Shown here in pieces: positions 23,379 to 35,569 of a stretch of DNA of 64,000 bases; position 1 is the stretch's first letter; each line of letters starts with the position of its first letter. Both the position numbers and the translations under genes were made by a program. Source of the stretch: Cepaea nemoralis (Eukaryota; Mollusca; Gastropoda; Stylommatophora; Helicidae); contig JACEFZ010011394.1 of the NCBI GenBank assembly GCA_014155875.1, forward strand, positions 124,001 through 188,000. Direction: 5' to 3'. The notes below the pieces were generated by a model that saw only the letters and a program-made list of their open reading frames with translations, had not been told where the DNA came from and searched no databases.

Positions 23379-24265
23379 TGCTTATATTGAACTGTCTTTC
23401 TGTACTTTGCATTATAACTGCTTTGCTCGAGCTGCATTCACTCTGATCTTATATTAATGAAGCCACTTGTTGTATTCATTATTCCCATCATGTTATTAGT
23501 TATTATTAGTTTACACAGCGACGTACAAGATTCCCCAAGAAGTGTTCAGTCTCTCCTCCCCTTCCCCACAAGTAGCACTAGTTCCAGTGTATATTTATGT
23601 TCCGTAAGTCCTGGCAATTGTTACAAGCTATTACCTCGTATGAACTATATTCCCTGACAAATTAATTTCCGAAATGTGGCTAATGTGGCCAAATTATTAT
23701 TAATCTGAGGCTGAGAAGGGTCCTAACTACAACTTCGTTTATGAGGTTAAACGGGAGGGGGGTAATGATAAAATGATCGACAGACCGCATATATGCCTCA
23801 TGGAATGCTATATTGTTAACATTATTAGAAAATTCTGAAGTGTATTTTAACAGTCTCAAACGTTCAGATTTGCACCTTTGAGACGACCCCTGTGAGGGAA
23901 ATGGCTGGTTGTTGTGTGTCGTGTGTGCGCACAACAAGCAAAGAGAAATATTTGACTGGATTTGGAAACCGACAGACATTCCTCTCACTGTGGGAGTTCT
24001 CCTCTTGTCCCTCTTTGGGAGATCTCTTCGCAACCCTCTATGGGAGACATCAGAAAGCGAATTCACAACTCCTGCAGTTGTTTTCAACGTTGTAATCTCC
24101 CCTGTGCATGTAAGAACGCAATATAACGGAATTAGCGGCTGTAAAGGGCCTTAAGTATGAACTGATTAGGTTAGCGCCCTAACACTGATGTTCAAGTGGC
24201 TCTTTCATGTTTCTCGTAACGTTGGTCTGCAGGGATCTCTGTTTATGTTATCCAGAAAACTAAAT
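23379..24265. other. unassigned, no gene seen
   Basis: Short open frames lack domains or splice context; nothing recognisable. Confidence 0.45.
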
Positions 24266-24505
24266 TTCAATAACTGCAGACTGAAGACGTATAGCAGAAG
24301 TTGAATCGAGATCTTAATAACAGCAGACTGAAGACGTAATATAGAAGTTGAATTTAGATTTCTATAACAGCAGACTTAAGACTTATTACAGAAGTAGAAT
24401 TTAGATTTAAATAACAGTAGACAGAAGACGTATTACAGAATTGGAATTTAGATGTCTATAACAGCAAACTGAAGACGTATTACAGAAGTGGAATCGAGAT
24501 TATAA
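24266..24505. repeat. ~48-bp tandem repeat, 5 units
   Basis: Repeated CAGACTGAAGACGTATTACA and GAATTTAGATTTCTATAAC blocks, moderately diverged. Confidence 0.85.
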
Positions 24506-24529
24506 AATGTTTCATGCCCTGGGTAGAAC

Positions 24530-24600
24530 GTTGCGTCAAGTCTACGTTGATTTTCTGGGGAATTTCACGTTCAGTAGTTTGCCATTGCTTTTAGAACGAG
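24530..24600 (+). repeat. SINE body remnant
   Basis: Contains TTCAGTAGTTTGCCATTGCT with flanking similarity to S1/S2 bodies (TTGCGTCAAG, TTGATTTTCTGGGGAA). No head visible. Confidence 0.4.
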
Positions 24601-24714
24601 AAGTCAACTTTTATGGAATGAACTCACCACTCCACAATCAGCTTACAGGATGTTTAAAATTTTGCGCTTATAACCTTTCAGTCACGCTGACCACAAAGCA
24701 GCATTTCACAAAAT

Positions 24715-24935
24715 GGAGACAATATCTCTGCAATATAACTGTGTAAATGGAGACAATATCTCTGCAATATAACTGTGTAAATAGAGACAATATCTCTGCA
24801 ATATAACTGTGTAAATAGAGACAATACCTCTGCAATATAACTGTGTAAATGGAGACAATATCTCTGCAATATAACTGTAAATGGAGACAATACCTCTGCA
24901 ATATAACTGTGTAAATGGAGACAATATCTCTGCAT
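24715..24935. repeat. 34-bp minisatellite, about 6 units
   Basis: Units of CTGCAATATAACTGTGTAAA plus TGGAGACAATATCT; the fifth lacks four bases. Confidence 0.92.
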
Positions 24936-25129
24936 CCAGGTAAATCCAGGATAAATCCAGGTAAGAGTAAGAGGTCTCAAGAGTCATACTGAGCAAATCT
25001 TGTACTAGTGAAGAATTCCGTGTCAGCTGCGGAGACGTCATTTTATAGAGTGTGGTAGAACACCGTAGGCGGATAGAAAGAGCAATGAAGACATCTTGAT
25101 AGAGGTTACTCACAAAGAGAAATGGTTAC

Positions 25130-25330
25130 ACGCATAGGCAAAGAAAGATGTCAACGTTCTTTAGGCATGTCATGAGAAGGGGCAAAGCTGGAGTATGTCG
25201 AGACAACAGGAAAGCCAGAGGGGAGGAGAGGCAGAGGAAGACGAAGGAAGAAGATGATGGACAGTTTGACATCATAGCATGGAAGAACATCAGTATGAGA
25301 CATGATTGGCAGTACACGAGACATGATCAT
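25130..25330 (+). pseudogene. LINE-A-like ORF2 C-terminal scrap
   Basis: RKMSTFFRHVMRRGKA, then in alternate frames GKPEGRRGRGRRR, corresponds to the FFGHVMRR...TTGKIEGKRGRGRPR block of LINE A. Frame changes within 60 bases show decay. Confidence 0.55.
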
Positions 25331-25559
25331 AAACACCACACGATATGGATTTTACAAAAAAGGAAATTAGATGTTTCTAACTAAATTACATCACTGCAGC
25401 CGTTTATGAAAGAAGGCGACGTCCATTTTGTGCAAACATCATCAAGTGCCTTGCCCACTGAAGTGAGAGAGCATGCTGCTCCACATCTTGTGATCACCAA
25501 CGCCAGGTATCAATCGTGTGCTGACGCCCTTCTGTTTCATGACATAAGCTTGTTAATAA

Positions 25560-25735
25560 TTAATTTTCTCTCAGTGTCTTCATCTATCCATCTTTTCACA
25601 AATCTTCCCAGCTGTCACAAGTTCCAGTTTATGTTGTCTCATAATGTGGCCACAGTATGAAGACTGCCTCTTTCTGAATTTTCTGATAAGTACGCTTTGT
25701 GTTTTTTTCTCTTTCAAAATGTCCAGATTGCTCCC
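25560..25735 (-). pseudogene. LINE-A-like ORF2 C-terminal scrap, inverted
   Basis: The minus strand encodes LIRKFRKRQSSYCGHIMRQ and KLELVTAGKI, matching the IRxRQxxFFGHVMRR...LENIVTTGKI block. It abuts the ~37-bp array at 25736. Confidence 0.6.
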
Positions 25736-26130
25736 ACACTTGACTTGTACATAAATGGCTACTGACTCACACACTTATCACATAGATAGATGGTTACTGA
25801 CTCCCCACACTTGGCATGCAGACATGAGTGGTTACTGATTCCCCACACTTCTCATATAGACATATGGTTACTGACTCCCCACACTTGGCATGCAGACATG
25901 AGTGATTACTGATTCCCCACGCCTCTCATATAGACATATGGTTACTGACTCTCCACACTTGGCATGCAGACATGAGTGGTTACTGACTCCCCACACTTGG
26001 CATGTTGACATGTAGTTACTGACTCTCCACAATTGGCAAGTAGACATGTAGTTACTGTTTCCCCATAATTGGCATATAGACATGTGGTTACTGACTCCCC
26101 ACGTGGCATGTAGACATGTGGTTTCTGACT
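25736..26130. repeat. ~37-bp tandem repeat, about 11 units
   Basis: Units contain GGTTACTGACTCCCCACAC followed by TTGGCATGCAGACATGAG or TCTCATATAGACATA variants. Confidence 0.9.
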
Positions 26131-26309
26131 CCCCACACTAAAAATGTAGCCACACAGAACCTACTTCTAAAACATTGTATGCAGGCATTCAGTATTGGCT
26201 TTCGTCGTTGTTGTCCCGGATTTGTACATATATCGGAGCACGCTACCAGCACACCTAATCGACAAACAGATAGCTCTCTGTTCTTAGTTTGGGAAGGTAA
26301 CTGGCGAAG

Positions 26310-28461
26310 AAAGGGCATTGTCACATCATCTGTAACATGGTGATCTGTCACACCATCTGTAACATGGTGATCTGTCACACCATCTGTAACATGGTGATCT
26401 GTCACACCATCTGTAACATGGTGATCTGTCACACCATCTGTAACATGGTGATCTGTCACACCATCTGTAACATGGTGATCTGTCACACCATCTGTAACAT
26501 GGTGATCTGTCACACCATCTGTAACATGGTGATCTGTCTCATCAACTGTAACATAGTGACCTGTCACATCATCTGTAACATGGTGATCTGTCACATCAAC
26601 TGTAACATGGTGATCTGTCACACCATTTGTAACATGGTGATCTTTCACACCATCTATAACATGGTGATCTGTCACATCATCTGTAACATGGTGATCTGTC
26701 ACATCAACTGTAACATGGTGATCTGTCACACCATTTGTAACATGGTGATCTGTCACACCATCTGAAACATGGTGATCTGTCACACCACCTGAAACATGGT
26801 GATCTGTCACACCATCTGTAACATGGTGATCTGTCACACCATCTGTAACATGGTGATCTGTCACACCATCTGTAACATGGTGATCTGTCACACCATCTGT
26901 AACATGGTGATCTGTCGCACCATCTGTAACATGGTGATCTGTCACACCATCTGTAACATGGTGATCTGTCACACCATCTGTAACATGGTGATCTGTCACA
27001 CCATCTATAACATGGTGATCTGTCACATCATCTGTAACATGGTGATCTGTCATGTTTTCTGTAATAAGGTGATATGTCACATCATCTGTAATGTGTTGAC
27101 CTGATGTATTTTCTGTAATATGGTGATCTGTTATAGTTTCTGTAATATGATGATCTGTCACATCATCTGTAATGTGGTGACCTGTCATATTTTCTGTAAT
27201 AAGGTGATCTGTCACATTATCTGTAATGTGGTGACCTGTCATATTTTCTGTAATATGGTGATCTGTAACACCATCTGTAACATGGTGATCTGTCACATCA
27301 TCTGTAATGTGGTGACTTGTCATATTTTCTGTATAATGGTGATCTGTCACACCATCTGTAACATTGTGATCTGTCACATCATCTGTAACATGGTGATCTG
27401 TCACATCATCTGTAATGTGGTGACCTGTCATATTTTCTGTATAATGGTGATCTGTCACACCATCTGTAACATTGTGATCTGTCACATCATCTGTAACATG
27501 GTGATCTGTCACATCATCTGTAATTGGGTGACCTGTCATATTTTCTGTATAATGGTGATCTGTCACACCATCTGTAACATTGTAATCTGTCACATCATCT
27601 GTAATGTGGTGATCTGTCATATTTTCTGTAATAAGGTGATCTGTCACATCATCTGTAATGTGGTGACCTGTCATATTTTCTGTATAATGGTGATCTGTCA
27701 CACCATCTGTAACATTGTGATCTGTCACATCATCTGTAACATGGTGATCTGTCACATCATCTGTAATGTGGTGACCTGTCATGTTTTCTGTATAATGGTG
27801 ATCTGTCACACCATCTGTAACATTGTGATCTGTCACATCACCTGTAACATGGTGATCTGTCACATCATCTGTAATGTGGTGACCTGTCATATTTTATGTA
27901 TAATTATGATCTGTCACACCATCTGTAACATTGTGATCTGTCACACCATCTGTAACATGGTGATCTGTCACATCATCTGTAATGTGGTGACCTGTCATAT
28001 TTTTTGTATAATGGTGATCTGTCACACCATCTGTAACATTGTGATCTGTCACACCATCTGTAACATGGTGATCTGTCACATCATCTGTAATGTGGTGACC
28101 TGTCATATTTTTTGTATAATGGTGATCTGTCACACCATCTGTAACATGGTGATCTGTCACATCATCTGTAATGTGGTGACCTGTCATATTTTTTGTATAA
28201 TGGTGATCTGTCACACCATCTGTAACATTGTGATCTGTCACACCATCTGTAACATGGTGATCTGTGATTTTATCTATAATATGGTGACCTGTGATTTTAT
28301 CTGTTGTATGGTGATCTTTGATTGTATCCGTAATATGGTGATCTGTCACATCATCTGCAATATGGTGATCTGTGATTTTATATGTAATAGGGTGATCCCT
28401 CACACCATCTGTAACATGGTGATATGTCACAACATCTGTAATGTGGTGATATATCACATTA
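26310..28461. repeat. 27-bp minisatellite, left block, about 80 units
   Basis: Unit CATGGTGATCTGTCACACCA + TCTGTAA. Variants (TTGTGATC, GTGGTGACC, TATTTTCTGT) form longer superunits in 27100-28260. 27 is a multiple of three, so the plus strand reads MVICHTICN and the minus reads VTDHHVTDG for up to 600 codons. The composition and absence of any non-repeat N- or C-domain argue against a protein. Confidence 0.96.
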
Positions 28462-28934
28462 GTTAGTTAGTTAGTCACAGTTCCAACTTCACAGCAATGG
28501 GTCGTCCCCATTATGCTCTGTTCCTGTGCCAGTGAATATCACACAAAACGCTCCCCACTGCCCAATGTGAAAAGTGGAAAAGACAGGAGTCTCGAGAAAC
28601 AACAGCCAGCACAGATGCACTGTGCATAATGCCGCCGCCAGAATGTCAACACAATAGTCCCCCACGAAACACCCAGTTCATCTCTGATGGAATCGGCAGT
28701 CATTTTCCCATCTGGATGTTTCCTAGATGTTCACCCACACAGTCCACGAAATACAGTTCATCGTCGATGGCAGTGGCAGTCAACCAGAAGCCCAGCAGCC
28801 ACGCATTTCTGCATAAGGCAAAAACCGGTCAACTCTGGGACATAGCCATCTGCCATCGCTCTGAACATGCAGTCACCTTCCAAAAAACCTCGGGCAGATT
28901 CAAAAGCATTTTACATGAAACCCACAGCTCACAG
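28462..28934 (-). mobile_element. probable retroposon insert in the 27-bp array
   Basis: Non-repetitive 473-bp segment breaking the minisatellite. It starts with (TTAG)n on the plus strand, i.e. a (CTAA)n tail for a minus-strand element. No coding domain recognised. A 5-base tcaca near both ends is too weak to call a TSD. Confidence 0.45.
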
Positions 28935-28959
28935 TCTGTAATATGATGATCTGTCACAT

Positions 28960-29320
28960 CATCTGTAATGTGCTTGCTTGCTTGCTTGAGTTCGTTGGCT
29001 TGAGCTCCAACGCGAAGTCCTGTATGTCGGATGAAGGCATCCTGTTGTCCAACATCAGTGTGATGTCATACAGGACCTGAGTTTTGCGTGAGTATCCGTT
29101 GTCCCATGTCTGGCTTATTGGTGTGCAGACTGGTGGTTCCTCGCGGTACAGGCAGACACTCTCCGACTTCGGAGGAATCGGCGATCCTACTGACTTTAGC
29201 CAGGACCCCGAAGGGACCTGTTGCCCAGGACGCTCGACGAGGACGCGTCAATAGGTCTTGGCCAGTATATAACCCGGCCCTGGTGCCTTGGAAACACCTC
29301 TGCGTCCCATCTGTAATGTG
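28960..29320 (-). mobile_element. 335-bp retroposon insert with (AAGC)n tail
   Basis: 28973-29307 interrupts the array between copies of catctgtaatgtg (28960-28972, 29308-29320). The tail is (CTTG)n on plus. The body (TGTCGGATGAAGGCATCCTG etc.) is not recognised. The TSD equals part of the minisatellite unit, so it is compatible with, but not independent proof of, target-site duplication. Confidence 0.5.
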
Positions 29321-30345
29321 GTGTCCTGTTATATTTTCTGTAATATAGTGATCTGTCACACCATCTGTAACATGGTGATCTGTCACATCATCTGTAATAT
29401 AGTGATCTGTCACATCATCTGTAATATAGTGATCTGTCACACCATCTGTAACATGGTGATCTGTCACATCATCTGTAATATGGTGACCTGTGATTTTATA
29501 TGTAATATGGTGATCTGTCACATCATCTGTAACATTGTGATCTGTCACACCATCTGTAACATGGTGATCTGTCACATCATCTGTAACATTGTGATCTGTC
29601 ACACCATCTGTAACATGGTGATCTGTCACATCATCTGTAATATGGTGACCTATGATTTTATCTGTAATATGGTGATCTGTGATTTTATCTGTAATATGGT
29701 GATCTGTGATTGTATCTGTAATATGGTGACCTATGATTGTATCTGTAATATGGTGACCTGTGATTTTATCTGTAATATGGTGATCTGTGATTTTATCTGT
29801 AATATGGTGATCTGTCACATCATCTGTAACATTGTGATCTGTCACACCATCTGTAACATGGTGATCTGTCACATCATCTGTAATATGGTGACCTATGATT
29901 GTATCTGTAATATGGTGATCTGTGATTGTATCTGTAATATGGTGACCTATGATTGTATCTGTAATATGGTGACCTATGATTTTATCTGTAATATGGTGAT
30001 CTGTGATTGTATCTGTAATATGGTGACCTATGATTGTATCTGTAATATGGTGACCTATGATTGTATCTGTAATATGGTGACCTGTGATTTTATCTGTAAT
30101 ATGGTGATCTGTGATTTTATCTGTAATATGGTGATCTGTGATTGTACCTGTAATAGGGTGATCTGTCACATCATCTGCAAAATGGTGACCTGTGATTTTA
30201 TATGTAATAGGGTGATCTGTCACACCATCTGTAATATGGTGATATGTCACATGATCTGTAATATAATGATATGTCACAACATCTGTAGTATGTGTAATAT
30301 GGTGACCTGTCACGGCATCTGTAACATGGTGGTCTGTCACACGGG
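29308..30345. repeat. 27-bp minisatellite, right block, about 38 units
   Basis: Same unit as the left block, with a locally dominant GATTTTATCTGTAATATGGT / GATTGTATCTG variant in 29480-30200. It is followed by a poly-G run near 30417-30431. Confidence 0.95.
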
Positions 30346-30429
30346 TTCTGGGAGGCACGAGTGTCTCTCAGACATAAGTGACAAATCTGATTAATAAATG
30401 TAATACTTGTAGAGGTGGGGGGGGGGGGG

Positions 30430-30610
30430 GGTCTTGAGCTTGAAGAATTAAGGCCGCCTGGCTAGTGCAGTCGCCGCGAACTCTGCAGGTTAGAGCTTTC
30501 TTTTTACACCCGACAGAAATAAAAACTCCACTCCTTACCGAGGATTCTAACCCGGGTCTCCCGAAGGAGAATCCGGCATTGGAGCCACTCTGCCAACCGC
30601 TCCTCCTTGA
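30430..30610 (-). repeat. tRNA-like SINE head S5
   Basis: The minus strand has GGAGCGGTTGGCAGAGTGGC (A-box region, complement of about 30582-30601) and CGGGTTAGAATCCTC (B-box-like, complement near 30542-30556), then a body with GAGTTTTTATTTCTGTCGGG. It lies 85 bp from the end of the 27-bp array. Confidence 0.5.
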
Positions 30611-31115
30611 AGTCGACATTGTAGAAAATAAGAGCGCTCACCCTGAGACTTCTGGTGCGCCGATGGTGATGTGCTATGTTCAGTTCCTACACTGGCATCT
30701 AGCTGGACTAAAACATTACCTAGAAAATTAACCTTGGTTTAATCATCACGTCCTGCGCGGACATGCAACATGCAACATGTATGCACGCTTTAACATGCAA
30801 CAATTACGAAGACAGACGATCTGGACACATTAAGAAAAGCGATCGAGTCGGGAAGATTACAAATAGAGAGACACATAAGACCAGGGTAACAGTTCAGAGA
30901 CCATGTCAAACCAAACTTTTTCATCTTCCCTACCAGTCTGTCTTCTCTGTTCTTAAGTGAAAGGTCGTCTAAGTGCAGGTCAGACCAGACCACACCGCAG
31001 GAACGGGGTAGGCTAGGGGAAGTAATTCACTTTGAACCTGTCCTAATCCGGGATCAAGTACGACAACTCTCGCATATTTTCTCCGGGAAATTTTGTGACA
31101 AATATTTCAAGCGCA
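30611..31115. other. unassigned, no gene seen
   Basis: No domain, RNA or repeat recognised. Confidence 0.45.
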
Positions 31116-31124
31116 TAATTTTGA

Positions 31125-31455
31125 AGTTCATCGGATTAGGGGTCAGATGTACAAGTGAGCTATCTTGTCAGACATTTGACCGATAGTGAGTGGGTCAGGG
31201 GTTAAGTGTACATGTGGGATATCTTGTCAGACATTTTACCGATAGTGAGTGGGTCAGGGGTTAAGTGTACAAGTGAGATATCTTGTCAGACATTTGGCTT
31301 ATTGTGAGTGGGTCAAAGGTCAGAGAGAGGTGCAAGTGAGATATCTTGTCAGACATTTGAGCTATTGTGAGTGGGTCAGAGAGAGGTGCAAGTGAGATAT
31401 CTTGTCAGACATTTGAGCTATTGTGAGTGGGTCAGAGGTTGGATGTTCAAGTGGG
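31125..31455. repeat. ~55-70-bp tandem repeat, 5 units
   Basis: Units carry GTGAGATATCTTGTCAGACA and GTGAGTGGGTCAGGGGTTAA. Later units are shortened. Confidence 0.88.
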
Positions 31456-31594
31456 ATAATTGAAGTTCATCGCTTTATTGGTATTAAAATAATTGATCAA
31501 ATTATTAATTTACAGGCAACCATGTTATTACCAGAACACAATAGTTATCCAGATGAAACGTTACCCCAGGGGAATGTCCTTTCCTAAAGATCAT

Positions 31595-31700
31595 AAAGTT
31601 TACTTGACGTCGCAGTTAACCCCAGCACGTGTAGGCTGTTTGAGATTTCTTGGATAGTTTATGTTCAGTAGTTTGCCGTTGCTTTCTGAACGATCGGAAC
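31595..31700 (+). repeat. SINE body remnant
   Basis: Matches the S1 body in the same orientation as 1975-2060: CTTGACGTCGCAGTTAACCC, then ATGTTCAGTAGTTTGCCGTT. Confidence 0.5.
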
Positions 31701-32421
31701 TCATTCTACTTTAATGAAAACCAACGCAATGCGGTCTGCTGCCATAGCATAATGAAAAACGTGTTTGATATGGAAGGAACCCATTTTTCGACCCAAATGT
31801 TCTAAATTTCTGTAGTAGAGATGTGGAAGCCTTGATGGCATGCAGCCGAACAGAAACTACACAAAACTTCACTAAAGACAAAAGTTCGCTGCAAGAATTA
31901 CCCGCTACCTTTAACCTGACGTCGTGTCCAATCCTCACCTTCGCCACGAGCGTTAGGTCAAGGCAGCCATTTGTCCATCTACTTCTGCTGCCGATTTATG
32001 CGAGTGACTTTTTAAGTTACATTTATCAGGTTTGGTAAAGTTGTCACTCACAAACAACCCCTCCCCCTTAAACAAATCTTAATACATATCTGTCTCTAAC
32101 CTTTATCATAATATGTTATAGCATCTTGTAATCCTGTCTTCAACTGATACTCGTACTGAAACATTCAAATATACCCAAGTCCACAAAATGACACAGTAAA
32201 TAGCATGTTCATCCCACCCCTATGCTACCAACGTCAAACTTGGACATATCCAAATCACACTCAGGCGAGATGAGATGCTCGAGGAGAGCTGTCAAATTAA
32301 ATATTCGAGACCAAGAAAGAAATGTTGTTATTAGATTGACAGTGGGATCAACTACTGGTGCCACATATATTGAAAAGTAGAAGATTAAATGGTTTGGCTA
32401 TCTCGTTAGAATGCAATAATG

Positions 32422-32425
<4 letters not shown>
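31701..32425. other. unassigned, no gene seen
   Basis: Small open frames at 31711-31947 (minus) and 31823-32038 (plus) overlap on opposite strands and carry no recognisable domain. Confidence 0.45.

Positions 32426-32427
<2 letters not shown>

Positions 32428-32488
<61 letters not shown>
32428..32488. repeat. (GA)n microsatellite
   Basis: About 30 uninterrupted GA units. Confidence 0.98.
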
Positions 32489-32490
<2 letters not shown>

Positions 32491-32634
32491 AGCTGAGCAG
32501 ATGCATGTCATGTAACACGCATGTTATGTAACACGCGAATCCATATGTTTGTGTATTCTCATCTGTCATATTATCTGTTAAATACCATTTGATTTTATCA
32601 TGCATAATATAAACTCATGTTCATTACTGTAGTT

Positions 32635-32882
32635 TGAGTGAGAGAGTCAGTAAGTGTGAATGAGAGACAGAACGAGTGAGCGTGAGAGTGAATGAGTGAA
32701 CGGGAGAGTGAATGAGTGAGCGGGAGAGTGAATGAGTGAACGGGAGAGTGAATGAGTGAGCGGGAGAGTGAATGAGTGAACGGGAGAGTGAATGAGTGAG
32801 CGTGAGAGTGAATGAGCGGGAGAGTGAATACGTGAGAGTGAATGAATGAGCGGAAGAGTGAATGTGTGAGCGTGAGAGTGAA

Positions 32883-32961
<79 letters not shown>
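32635..32961. repeat. 20-bp minisatellite then (TG)n(AG)n
   Basis: GGGAGAGTGAATGAGTGAGC units (32650-32885), then TG and AG dinucleotide runs. The arrangement suggests growth out of the dinucleotide tract. Confidence 0.93.
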
Positions 32962-32963
<2 letters not shown>

Positions 32964-33119
32964 ATCACTATTTTTACGTCACATACATTTTATGTACACA
33001 TTTTTCTCCATGTTTAACATTTTTATGAGACTGCTCATGACAAGTGTCAGTGTATGTGTGTGAGTTAAGTGTGGGAGTTTGTTCATACTAGTTTCAATAC
33101 TAACGTGAGACATTTTGTA

Positions 33120-34795
33120 TGTGTCTAGATGTGAGGAAGTGTGAGTGTATGTGGAGGATGTGTGTGAGTGTGGGGATATGTGTGTTTTGTGGGGGTATGC
33201 GTTTGGATGGGTTGGGGTGTGTGGGTTTTGGTGGGTAGTGGTATTTGTGGGTGTTGGTGGGATGTGTGGATGGATGTGTGGGGGTGAAAGTAGGGGTGTT
33301 GGAATGGGTGTGGGGGATGTGTGTATGGGTGGAGGATATGTGTATGGGACGGATGCAGGGGATGTGTGTTTATGTGGGTGGAGATGTGTGGATGGATTGA
33401 GGAAGTATGTGTGGGAGGCGGGGTTGTGTGGGTAGGGGATTGTGTTGGGTGGATTGGGGATGCAAGGGCGGGTGGGGAGAAGTGTATGGTGTATGGAGAT
33501 ATGTGTGCGGTGTGTTGGTGGGGGATGTGTGAATGATGTGTGGGTGGAGGGTATGTTTGTGGTGTTATGGGTGGAGGATAGTGTGTGGTGTGGGGGATGT
33601 GTGTGATGGGTGCGGGGAATGTGCGTATGGGTGGGGTATATGTGTGGGTGAGTAGGGGATTGTGGTGGTTGGGGGAAGTATGTGGGGTGTGTGGGTGGGA
33701 GATGTGTGTGTGTGTGTGTGGATGGGGAATGTGTTGGTGGGGGTGTGTGAGTGGCTTAGGGATGTGTAGGTGGATGAGGGAGTTGTATGTGTCGGGGTGG
33801 GATGTGTGAGTAGGTGGAGGATGTGTGTGGGCGTAGGGGTATTGTGATCGAGAGATGTTTGGGTGGGGGTGTGTGGGTGCGTAGTGGAGGATGTATGCGT
33901 GAGTGAGTGTGTGTTGGTGGACGGGTAGGGAATGCGTGTGTGGGTGGGGAGAGGTGTGTGGTGTGTTGGTTGGGGATATTGTGTGGGTGAGGTATGTGTG
34001 TGTGGGCGGGGGGGTTTTGTGGTGTGTGAGTGGGGGTATGTGGGGTGGATGGGTAAGGGTATCTGTGTGGGTGTGGGTGGGAATATTGTGTGGTATCTGG
34101 GTGGGGGATATGTGTGTGGTGTGTAAGTGGGGATCTGTTGGTGAGGGATATGTGTGTGTGTGGTGCGTGGGTTGGGAATAGTGCGTGGTAGGGGGTGTAT
34201 GTGATGTGCGGGTGGGGGATTGTGTGGTGGGGGATTAGGTTAAGGCATGTGTGGGTGGGTGGAAATTGTATGTGTGGGTGGTGGGGTGTGTGTGAGTGGA
34301 TTGGGGATGGATGTATGGGTGGTTAGGGAGATGTGTGTGTGTGGGGGGGGGATAGGGACATGTCAGTTGGTGGGGATGTGTGTGTATGGTTTGGGGATGT
34401 GTGAGTGGATGCGCGATGTGTGGGTTGGTGGGGGATTGTGTGCATGGGTGGGGAATATGTTGTCGATGGAGATGTGGCTGGGGGATGGGTGGTTTGAGGT
34501 GTGGGTGGGGAGAGGATGTGTGGGGTAGGATGTGTATGTGGATGGCGTGGGATGTGTGGGTTGGTGGGGGAATGTTTGTGGGTGGCGAGTGTGTTTTGGT
34601 TGGGGGATCAGGTGAGGGCAGTGTGTGTGGGTGGGGGAGGTGCGGGAGGGGGATGGGTCGGTTGGTGGGGTATGTATGTGTCCCTTGGTGTGCGTGTGTG
34701 TCGGTAGGTGGGGGTGTGTATGTGTCCCTTGGTGCGCGTGTGTGTGGGTAGGTGGGGGTGTTGTGTGGGTGGGTTGATGTATGGATAGGTGGGAG
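33120..34795. repeat. 1.7-kb G+T-rich degenerate repeat
   Basis: Imperfect GTGTGGGTGGGGGATGTGTG-like units cover about 1.7 kb, with C almost absent from the plus strand. Many GGG/GGGG runs lie within short distance of each other, giving plus-strand G-quadruplex potential. Open frames inside it are compositional. Confidence 0.9.
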
Positions 34796-34799
34796 ATGG

Positions 34800-34993
34800 G
34801 CTTCATAACATGGTAATTAGCCTTGTTAATGTTTACAACATTCATTTCACAATGTTTATTTTCTTCCTATGTAAATGTATAATGCTCTTGATGAACGAAA
34901 GACGAGTGATTGGACGGGCCGAATGTAAGACGGGCCTGCGCGCCCAATTTGTGACCCTAATAAAGTTGATTTGATTTGATTTGATTTGATTTG
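34800..34993 (+). repeat. retroposon 3' end E, tail (TTTGA)n
   Basis: Contains AGACGGGCCTGCGCGCCCAA and ACCCTAATAAAG followed by (TTTGA)n at 34967-34993. Homologous to the minus-strand block at 10686-10750. The upstream part looks like an AT-rich 3' UTR. The parent element is not identified. Confidence 0.55.
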
Positions 34994-35185
34994 CAATACT
35001 ATCAACTACCAGCACTCGCGCTACATCAAAAAAGATCTGCTACGAGAGCAAGAAAGCGCATGAGAAGAAAATAAATTGATGACATCAAAGACATTGTATA
35101 ACCTCACGGAATGACACTATCGAGTACCACCCATCGAGCGTTGGTACGCCAACTATCTCCTCTCCCCCCGTGATTCTATGGCAAA

Positions 35186-35338
35186 AGAAGAAGAAGAAGA
35201 AGAAGAAGAAGAAGAAGAAGACGACGATAATGATGATGATGATAATGATTATGCTGCTACTGCTACTGCTGATGATGATATTCTTGATGATGATGATGAT
35301 GATGATGAATGATGATGATGATGATGATGATTATGATT

Positions 35339-35380
<42 letters not shown>

Positions 35381-35395
35381 CCGATGATGATGGTT
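35186..35395. repeat. (GAA)n and (GAT)n microsatellites
   Basis: AAG/GAA repeats (35186-35220) passing into GAT/ATG repeats, interrupted by TGCTAC-type triplets. Confidence 0.96.
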
Positions 35396-35454
35396 GCAAA
35401 CCCCTGCTTCCAACATATTACTGTTTCTTATCTATCCCGTACATCCTGCTGAAC

Positions 35455-35565
35455 TCGTGCAATCAACAAATTACCCTCTTAACATTTCACACGATGCCTC
35501 GCAAAGGAATCAAACCTCAGACGCCAACATCGTTAGACTTTTGACTACCACAAAGGCGCCAATGG
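35455..35565 (-). repeat. tRNA-like SINE head S8
   Basis: The minus strand shows GGCGCCTTTGTGGTAGTC (A-box-like, complement of about 35543-35560) and GAGGTTTGATTCCTTTGC (B-box-like, complement near 35501-35518). It sits about 60 bp from the GAT array. Confidence 0.45.
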
Positions 35566-35569
35566 AAAG

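Noticed and set aside
26088..27890. 600-codon open frame of VTDHHVTDG repeats as a protein
   Set aside because: 27-bp units are stop-free and a multiple of three. The opposite strand is equally open, there is no non-repeat domain or signal peptide, and flanks are SINE/LINE scraps.
28462..28934. TSD for the first insert in the 27-bp array
   Set aside because: Only tcaca (5 bases) is shared, well within chance in repeat DNA.
33145..34845. Gly/Trp/Cys-rich and Thr/His-rich small proteins
   Set aside because: Compositional frames in the G+T tract with no conserved spacing or domain.
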